Below, piece after piece: positions 5,178 through 10,334 of a DNA stretch of 12,773 nucleotides. This DNA is from an uncultured Zetaproteobacteria bacterium. Lineage in GTDB: Bacteria; Pseudomonadota; Zetaproteobacteria; Mariprofundales; Mariprofundaceae. Positions within the stretch are counted from its first letter, which is position 1, and every line of letters starts with the position of its first letter. The DNA lies in the NCBI GenBank assembly GCA_913056285.1, contig CAJXNE010000045.1, forward strand, positions 1-12,773, read 5' to 3'. Both the position numbers and the translations under genes were made by a program. Under the pieces are notes generated by a model. It saw only the letters and a program-made list of their open reading frames with translations. It searched no databases and was not told where the DNA came from.

Positions 5178-6070
5178 CCGATTCTCATATACAAACCAGC
5201 CATGTGAAGCGCGCTTTTTCATCGGCGACAGATAGCTATGATGCTCATGCTGTATTGCAACGCGAAATTGCTGATCGTTTGCTGGGTCATTTGGCGTTCA
5301 CCAAAATTGAGCCGAAGCGCATCCTCGATATCGGGTGTGGTACTGGCTATTTCACCCGCCTGTTGCGTGATAAATTCAAAGGTGCGGAAATTGTGGCAGT
5401 CGATTTATCCGAAACGATGCTGTGTCGCACCCGAAAGGGCCATGCCAGACGCTTGCCTTGGCATGGTTACAACCGACATATTGTTGGCGATGCTGCAGCA
5501 CTGCCGCTGCAATCCGAAACATTCGATCTGGTCTGTTCCAATCTGACCATGCAGTGGCTACCCGATCCACAATCCATGCTACAGGAGATGCGCCGGGTTC
5601 TGGCACCGGGCGGTCTGATGCTGTTTTCGACGTTCGGACGTCGCACGCTTGGCGAGTTACGCCAGTCCCTGGCCAGTATTGCGCCGGAACGGGCAGGTCA
5701 TGTGTTGCCATTTCCCGATGTCACCTCGCTGGGCGATGCACTGATGAAGTTGCCCATCGAGCTACCCGTCACCGATACCGATTTATTCACCCTGACCTAT
5801 CCCGACACCATCAGTCTGATTCGTGAGCTCAAAGGGTTAGGTGCATCCGCCGCCGCCATTCGTGGTCGCAAAAGCGGTTTATACGGGCGTCAGTTGATTC
5901 ACCGTCTGGAGCAGGAATATTCCGATAAACACCGGGGAGAAGATGGCAAAATCTATGCCACCTTTGAAGCACTCTATGGGCAGGCATGGTACAAGCAGGC
6001 TGGTTATGAGTATGGCGATCATACGATTCCGATTCGTGTCGAGGGAGATATCAACCTTGGCGGGATATAA
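5174..6070 (+). CDS. bioC: Malonyl-[ACP] O-methyltransferase (BioC)
   Basis: This SAM-dependent methyltransferase masks the free carboxyl of malonyl-ACP as a methyl ester, so that fatty acid synthase can elongate it to pimeloyl-ACP methyl ester. From GTG 5174 it has 298 residues. The N-terminal VKRAFSSATDSYDAHAVLQREIA is the usual BioC opening. SAM motif I is ILDIGCGTGYF (D52-G58 region), and CSNLTMQWLPD and the later FSTFGRRTLGELRQS are family-typical. I chose GTG 5174 because it overlaps the bioH stop (GTGA) and has GGTGGAG upstream. GTG 5162 is in frame but would use up that ribosome site. It sits third in bioF-bioH-bioC-bioD and overlaps bioD by 14 bp. Confidence 0.94.
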   Translation: MTDSHIQTSHVKRAFSSATDSYDAHAVLQREIADRLLGHLAFTKIEPKRILDIGCGTGYFTRLLRDKFKGAEIVAVDLSETMLCRTRKGHARRLPWHGYNRHIVGDAAALPLQSETFDLVCSNLTMQWLPDPQSMLQEMRRVLAPGGLMLFSTFGRRTLGELRQSLASIAPERAGHVLPFPDVTSLGDALMKLPIELPVTDTDLFTLTYPDTISLIRELKGLGASAAAIRGRKSGLYGRQLIHRLEQEYSDKHRGEDGKIYATFEALYGQAWYKQAGYEYGDHTIPIRVEGDINLGGI

Positions 6071-6701
6071 AGTTTTTATCACAGCTACGGATACGGATGC
6101 GGGGAAAACATGGGTTACTACCGCTGCCGTCGGTTCATTACTTGCGCAGGGTGTTCAGGCCAAAGCGATGAAACCGGTTGCTTGCGGTTTGGATGATGTC
6201 GGGCGCAATAATGATGTCGAAGCCTTGCTGGCTGCGCAAAACTTTAGTCGTGCAGATCAGATTAATCTCTATCGTTTTGCAATGCCTGCGGCACCTTCTC
6301 AGGCGGCTGCGGCTGAAGGTGTGGCGGTTGATCCGTCAGCGCTGGTGCAATGGTGTCGTGATCAGTCGAATGGCATCGAAACATGTCTAATCGAAGGGGT
6401 AGGGGGACTGATGACGCCGCTTACCGATAGATGGTTGGTCTCCGACTGGATTGAGGCCATGCCCGATTATGAAGTCTGGCTGGGGGTCGGTTGTAAGCTG
6501 GGCGCAATCAATCAAACGCTGCTGACGCTCGCTAAACTGGAACAGATGGAGCGATTACCCACCCGTGTCTTCTTCAATGCCATCAGTGCTGAACACAACG
6601 CCTGGATTGAACCAACTCAGAATGCGGTTGCGCCATTCCTGAATTCGGATTGTGAAATATCCATACTCAAGTTCGGAGAATGCCCTGAACTGCGGCGGTG
6701 A
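6057..6701 (+). CDS. bioD: Dethiobiotin synthetase (BioD)
   Basis: This ATP-dependent carboxylase closes the ureido ring of 7,8-diaminopelargonate with CO2 to give dethiobiotin. From TTG 6057 it has 214 residues, close to the family's 220 to 230. The P-loop reads ATDTDAGKT (10-18), with alanine where most Walker A motifs have the first glycine; K17 and T18 are intact. KPVACG and IEGVGGLMTPL match the substrate-binding and Mg-binding segments of the family. The start is inferred: TTG 6057 follows GAGGGAG (6041-6047) at good spacing and gives GYKVFITATDT immediately. An upstream GTG at 6036 would precede that ribosome site. It ends the biotin operon. bioA and bioB are not in the window. Confidence 0.92.
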   Translation: MAGYKVFITATDTDAGKTWVTTAAVGSLLAQGVQAKAMKPVACGLDDVGRNNDVEALLAAQNFSRADQINLYRFAMPAAPSQAAAAEGVAVDPSALVQWCRDQSNGIETCLIEGVGGLMTPLTDRWLVSDWIEAMPDYEVWLGVGCKLGAINQTLLTLAKLEQMERLPTRVFFNAISAEHNAWIEPTQNAVAPFLNSDCEISILKFGECPELRR

Positions 6702-6804
6702 TGTTTTTATGCGGTCAATCTGAAAATCACAAATAACGGCAAAAAAGATGTCTGGAGGTTTTACATTCGCGTTCATCTGCGGTTCGATGTTGACCTGTTT
6801 GGTT

Positions 6805-6817
6805 CCGGCTATGCCGG
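6805..6817 (+). other. Small hairpin in the bioD to copper-block gap
   Basis: In the 163-bp gap after bioD, CCGGC-TAT-GCCGG forms a perfect 5-bp stem. It is followed by T-rich DNA but no immediate T-run, so it is at best a weak terminator for the biotin operon. Upstream of it is TTGACC (6790-6795), a possible -35, without a convincing -10. I found no CueR- or CusR-type operator here, so the promoter of the metal block is not identified. Confidence 0.25.
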
Positions 6818-6864
6818 GTTAGGTTTATGTTGATTCATTGTATTTTCATTTTTACAGGCTTAAT

Positions 6865-7317
6865 GTGCGGCGCATGTTGACGCGCAAAGTGCATGTTCGC
6901 GGATTTTTCCGCATTGTCGCCCGCCTGATGGCTGGGCTGTTTGCCATGCAGGTGTTGGCGGGTGGTTTCTGCCTGTTGACGCCCGAGGCGCATGCGATGC
7001 CTCAGTCTATGGCTATGCAGGGTATGGCGATGGATGGCAATTGCGCCAATGCCGTGCATGCAGATCAGTCCAGTCATGGTCCACAATCGTCTGACCATTC
7101 AGATGCCTGTTATCATTGTGATCAGCCTGATGAATTATCGAATGCCGGTCTTGCCTCGGTTGTAGCTGTAATGCTGGTGTTGCCTGATGTGATCAGTCTG
7201 CCCGCTGCGCCGTTGTTTAATCGTGAAGCAACAGGTCTGCTTTCTACGCGAACGCCCACCGGGCCGCCGCGTTCTTCTTCTCTCCTTTACACAACTACCC
7301 AACGCATCCGCGTTTGA
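6865..7317 (+). CDS. Secreted Met/His/Cys-rich protein, putative copper/silver binding
   Basis: I do not recognise a named family. From GTG 6865 (after ACAGG; ATG 6874 is the alternative) the protein has about 150 residues. Basic residues at 1-20 and a hydrophobic stretch at about 21-39 end in PEAHA-M, a good signal-peptidase site after A44, so export is expected. The mature start is metal-ligand-rich: Met at 45, 49, 51, 54, 56; Cys at 60, 82, 85; His at 65, 71, 78, 84, closing with DACYHCDQPDE. A second hydrophobic segment (about residues 95-115) may anchor or fold it, and the tail is Ser/Thr/Arg-rich. Its place directly before the efflux genes, and methionine patterns like those of periplasmic Cu(I)/Ag(I) carriers, suggest metal capture or sensing in the periplasm. 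That role is inference. DUF2946-like small copper-locus proteins are a possible relation. Confidence 0.65.
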   Translation: MRRMLTRKVHVRGFFRIVARLMAGLFAMQVLAGGFCLLTPEAHAMPQSMAMQGMAMDGNCANAVHADQSSHGPQSSDHSDACYHCDQPDELSNAGLASVVAVMLVLPDVISLPAAPLFNREATGLLSTRTPTGPPRSSSLLYTTTQRIRV

Positions 7318-7334
7318 TTCACCCTTTCTGCTGA

Positions 7335-7360
7335 CACCACGACTCCATTGAGTTGTGGTG
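7335..7360 (+). terminator. Hairpin between the Met-rich gene and cusC
   Basis: CACCACGACT (7335-7344) pairs with AGTTGTGGTG (7351-7360) around a 6-base loop, ten pairs with one G-U. It is followed by CGCGCGTTTGTTC rather than a clean T-run. It lies 18 bp after the Met-rich gene's stop and 62 bp before the cusC start. It may be a weak or conditional terminator that lowers read-through into the efflux genes, or a message stabiliser. Confidence 0.4.
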
Positions 7361-7421
7361 CGCGCGTTTGTTCACAAAGAATAAATCGTGCGCGCATCAA
7401 CAAGAAGGGAGGCATGCTTTC

Positions 7422-8771
7422 ATGCGCATTTGTATTCAGAAAAAAGGCCGGCATGGTCAAGTCCAAAAAGTTCTGGCAACCATCGCAGTTATAACGATGG
7501 CTCCATTTTCAGCCGTAACTGCTGAGGAATATCCGCTGACATTACAGCAGGCTGAACAACTGGCGGTACAACATAACCCGGCGCTGGCGGCGGCCGGCAA
7601 ACAGGCTGAAGCGATGGCGGCTATTCCTTCACAGGTGGGTGGTTTGCCTGATCCGAAAGTGTCGTTGAAGGCCATCAATCTACCGGTGGATACTTTTTCC
7701 ACTACGCAGGAAAACATGACGCAAATGCAACTGGGTTTTTCGCAGGCAATCCCGTTCCCCGGCAAGCTGGGCTTGAAGTCCGAAGCGGCTGAACATATGG
7801 CGGCGGCTGCCCTGCAGAACCGGCAGGAGTTCCGGCTGGTGTTACTGCGCAATACCCGCATTCACTGGTGGAACCTGGCCTATCTGGACAAGGCGCTGGA
7901 TATTATCCGCCGCAATCAGGATCTGTTGCGTAATCTGGTCAAGATTGCCGAAACGAAATACAAAACCGGCAAGGGATTGCAGCAGGATGTATTGCTGGCG
8001 CAACTGGAACTCTCCAAACTACTCGAACGTGAATTAAAACTGCAGGCGACGCGTGAACGTGAAGCGGCAACGCTGAATGCCCTGTTGGGCCGCCCTGCTG
8101 ATACGGTGATTCTGATGTCGAAACAGAATTCACATGATCTGGAAGAGTTGACCCGAAAACGTAATCAGAGCCTGGAAAGTGAGCATGAGAAAGTCAGTGC
8201 ACTGAAACAGTGGGCGCGGGGACACCGGCCCATGCTGCTGGCCATGGATGCGCGGGTGCAGGCTGCCGGCTCCATGGTGGCGCTGGCCGAGAAAGATTAT
8301 TACCCCGATTTCAATGTCGGGGCCGGTTATGGCTTCCGTCAGGGCATTAATCCGGCCACTCGAAAAACACGGCCCGATTTTGCTTCCATTATGCTGACCA
8401 TGACGGTGCCTTTATATACCGGCAGTAAACAGGACAGGGCCGTCGATCAGCGCCGGGCTGAAAAAGCACAGGTTCAGTTTTCACGCCAGGACGTGACCAA
8501 TCAGGTGGATGCGGATATTGAAGCCGCCGCATCCGACTTGCGTATTGCACGTGATCAGGTGGTGTTGTTCGATCATGGCATCCTGCCGCAGGCGCGCCAA
8601 ACCACAGCCTCCATGCTGGCCGGGTATCAGGTGAATAAAGTGGATTTTCTGAATCTGGTGCGCGCCCAGCTCAATGAGTTCAATACGGACATTCAATATT
8701 GGCAGCAGGTATCTATGGCCCATCAGGCCGAAGCGCGGCTGGCCGCTGCGGCGGGTAAAGAAGTTTTATAA
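7422..8771 (+). CDS. cusC: TolC-family outer-membrane efflux protein (CusC-like)
   Basis: This is the outer-membrane channel of an RND tripartite exporter. From ATG 7422 it has 449 residues, the family's normal length. A signal peptide (basic start, then VLATIAVITMAPFSAVTA) precedes EEYPLTLQQAEQLAVQHNPALAA, the usual first helix of the outer-membrane-factor fold. The two structural repeats are visible: the long coiled-coil region around NTRIHWWNLAYLDKALDIIR and TKYKTGKGLQQDVLLAQLEL, and the second around YYPDFNVGAGYGFR and YQVNKVDFLNLVRAQ. There is no lipobox cysteine, unlike E. coli CusC, so it is probably not a lipoprotein. AAGGGAGG at 7405-7412 supports this start; the longer frame from 7353 would begin inside the hairpin. 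The gene order fits a Cus/Czc-type operon with cusB and cusA. Confidence 0.88.
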   Translation: MRICIQKKGRHGQVQKVLATIAVITMAPFSAVTAEEYPLTLQQAEQLAVQHNPALAAAGKQAEAMAAIPSQVGGLPDPKVSLKAINLPVDTFSTTQENMTQMQLGFSQAIPFPGKLGLKSEAAEHMAAAALQNRQEFRLVLLRNTRIHWWNLAYLDKALDIIRRNQDLLRNLVKIAETKYKTGKGLQQDVLLAQLELSKLLERELKLQATREREAATLNALLGRPADTVILMSKQNSHDLEELTRKRNQSLESEHEKVSALKQWARGHRPMLLAMDARVQAAGSMVALAEKDYYPDFNVGAGYGFRQGINPATRKTRPDFASIMLTMTVPLYTGSKQDRAVDQRRAEKAQVQFSRQDVTNQVDADIEAAASDLRIARDQVVLFDHGILPQARQTTASMLAGYQVNKVDFLNLVRAQLNEFNTDIQYWQQVSMAHQAEARLAAAAGKEVL

Positions 8772-8866
8772 TGAACAAGTCAAAAAGTGTTTTTATGCGT
8801 TTAATCGGTTCCATAAGACTGATAGGGCTTATCCCCTATCTATCAGAAATCAGGAGTAACAAATGA
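8771..8866 (+). CDS. Candidate 31-residue peptide bridging cusC and cusB
   Basis: An ATG overlaps the last base of the cusC stop (TAATG at 8769-8773), and its frame runs 31 codons to a TGA that overlaps the cusB start (ATGA at 8863-8866). It thus fills the whole intergenic gap with a coupling overlap at each end. The peptide starts MNKSKSVFMRL, has a hydrophobic middle with two arginines (LIGSIRLIGLIPYL) and ends SEIRSNK, so it could be amphipathic or membrane-associated. The ribosome site is weak (AAAGAAG). A 6-bp stem, ATAGGG/CCCTAT (8822-8827 with 8834-8839), lies inside. A 91-bp gap can be open by chance, so this is a candidate only. It may merely couple translation between its neighbours. 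Confidence 0.3.
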   Translation: MNKSKSVFMRLIGSIRLIGLIPYLSEIRSNK

Positions 8867-10284
8867 GAAATATTGGCATGATGATCGCGGTATTGATCGC
8901 CGGGTTGGCTGGAGGATATTATTTCTCCGGTATGCAACATGAGGGGTCGGTTTCAGCTAAGGCGAAATCAGCGGCCAAGGGTAATGGGCCGTGTGCCGGT
9001 GGGGCGCAGCCACTGATGTGGCGTAGTCCGATGAATCCGTCGGTGACCAGTCCGAAGCCGAGCAAAGACTCGATGGGCATGGATTATATCCCCGTCTGTG
9101 CTGATGATGGCGCCGGCAGCGGCCCGGCCGGTGCGGTGAAGATCGATCCGACGGTCACACAGGAGATGGGCGTACGCGTGAGTAAGGCAGAGCGCAAAAA
9201 TCTGTCTCGGGCGATTACAACAGTCGGACGCATCACCTATGATGAGACGAAACTGGTAACCCTGCATCCCAAGGTGGAAGGCTGGGTGGATCAACTGTTC
9301 GTCGACAAGACCGGTGAAACGGTCAAGCTGAACACCATGTTGCTCTCCTTCTATTCACCGCAACTGGTGGCTACGCAGGATGAATACCTGCTGGCGCTGT
9401 CCAACTGGCGGCAATTAAAGGATAGTCCTTACGTTGATATCCGTGAGGGCGCCAAGCGGCTGCTGGATTCTTCCCTGGACAGGTTGCGCTTCTTCGATGT
9501 GGCTGAGCATCAGATCAGAGCACTGGAAAAAACGCATAGGGTGCGTAAAAGCATGCATATTCACTCTCCGGCCGCCGGCGTGGTGACAAAAATCGGCGTA
9601 CGCGAAGGCGCGCATGTGACGCCGGCTTCGGAGCTATACCAGATTGCAGATCTCTCCCGCGTCTGGGTGCTGGCTGATCTGTATGAGTATGAAATTGGCT
9701 GGGTGAAAGAGGGCGATGAGGCAACACTGAAAATTGCATCCTTGCCGGGCCGTGTGTTCACCGGACAGATCACCTATATCTATCCCTACCTCGATCCCAA
9801 GACACGCACCAATAAGGTGCGTATCGAGTTTAATAATCGAGAAGGGCTGCTCAAGCCGGACATGTTCGGCGATGTGACCATCACGCCCCATATCCTGAAG
9901 CCAGGCTTGTATGTGCCCAGAGAGGCGGTTTTGATCACCGGCAAAAAGGCGCATCTGTTTGTGCAGACGGCGCCGGGACGGTTTGAACCTCGCACGGTGA
10001 AAACAGGCGCCAGAAGCGGCGGCCTGATAGAGATACTGTCTGGTGTTCATAAGGGCGAACTGGTGGTGAGAAGTGGTCAGTTCCTGATCGATTCCGAATC
10101 CTCCATCCGCGAAGCCGCCGCCAAAATGGTGGCGCCAAAACCTGCTTACGCCAAGCCGCCAAGCCGCAAAGAGAAACAAGGCATGGAGATGAAAGGAATG
10201 AATATGGATGGCAAGGACATGCAGGGTATGGATGGTATGAAAATGAACATGGGCAAAGGGAAAGGAGACGGGCGTGAAGAGTAA
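8863..10284 (+). CDS. cusB: RND periplasmic adaptor with metal-binding N-terminus and Met-rich tail (CusB-like)
   Basis: This 473-residue membrane-fusion protein links the inner-membrane pump to the outer-membrane channel. An N-terminal signal anchor (about 6-23) is followed by a heavy-metal-binding domain (about 50-78, PLMWRSPMNP...DSMGMDYIPV) with methionines 52, 57, 71 and 73 in place of the cysteines of other such domains, as in CusB/SilB. The adaptor core follows: LHPKVEGWVDQLFV, a helical hairpin with YSPQLVATQDEYL, then IHSPAAGVVTKIGVREG, SRVWVLADLYEYEIG, and the beta-barrel PYLDPKTRTNKVRIEF. The last part (about 438-473) is an unusual tail with nine methionines in 23 residues (441-463) in MxM and GM patterns, in the place where some relatives carry a fused CusF domain. 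AGGAG at 8852-8856 supports the start. The metal is most likely Cu(I)/Ag(I). Confidence 0.92.
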   Translation: MRNIGMMIAVLIAGLAGGYYFSGMQHEGSVSAKAKSAAKGNGPCAGGAQPLMWRSPMNPSVTSPKPSKDSMGMDYIPVCADDGAGSGPAGAVKIDPTVTQEMGVRVSKAERKNLSRAITTVGRITYDETKLVTLHPKVEGWVDQLFVDKTGETVKLNTMLLSFYSPQLVATQDEYLLALSNWRQLKDSPYVDIREGAKRLLDSSLDRLRFFDVAEHQIRALEKTHRVRKSMHIHSPAAGVVTKIGVREGAHVTPASELYQIADLSRVWVLADLYEYEIGWVKEGDEATLKIASLPGRVFTGQITYIYPYLDPKTRTNKVRIEFNNREGLLKPDMFGDVTITPHILKPGLYVPREAVLITGKKAHLFVQTAPGRFEPRTVKTGARSGGLIEILSGVHKGELVVRSGQFLIDSESSIREAAAKMVAPKPAYAKPPSRKEKQGMEMKGMNMDGKDMQGMDGMKMNMGKGKGDGREE

Positions 10285-10291
10285 TACCCCA

Positions 10292-10312
10292 CATCTCCCA
10301 TCTCCCATCTCA
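10292..10312. repeat. Three tandem 7-bp units (CATCTCC) in the cusB-cusA gap
   Basis: CATCTCC, CATCTCC and CATCTCA follow one another in the 50-bp gap between cusB and cusA, just before the cusA ribosome site (AGGCGGA, 10321-10327). Pyrimidine-rich repeats of this kind are slippage-prone. A change in copy number would alter the spacing between the two genes. No regulatory role can be shown. Confidence 0.6.
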
Positions 10313-10334
10313 CGCCTTACAGGCGGAATCACCC

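Noticed and set aside
6790..6840. MerR-type (CueR-like) promoter upstream of the copper block
   Set aside because: TTGACC is present, but there is no 19-20-bp spacer palindrome with a usable -10, so it was not claimed.
7353..7421. Upstream extension of cusC to 7353
   Set aside because: It starts inside a hairpin and would place a charged segment before the signal peptide; ATG 7422 has a clear AAGGGAGG site.
9634..10332. Long minus-strand open frame (232 codons) opposite cusB
   Set aside because: It is a shadow of the well-supported cusB gene: His-rich composition from antisense Met/Asp codons, and no family features.
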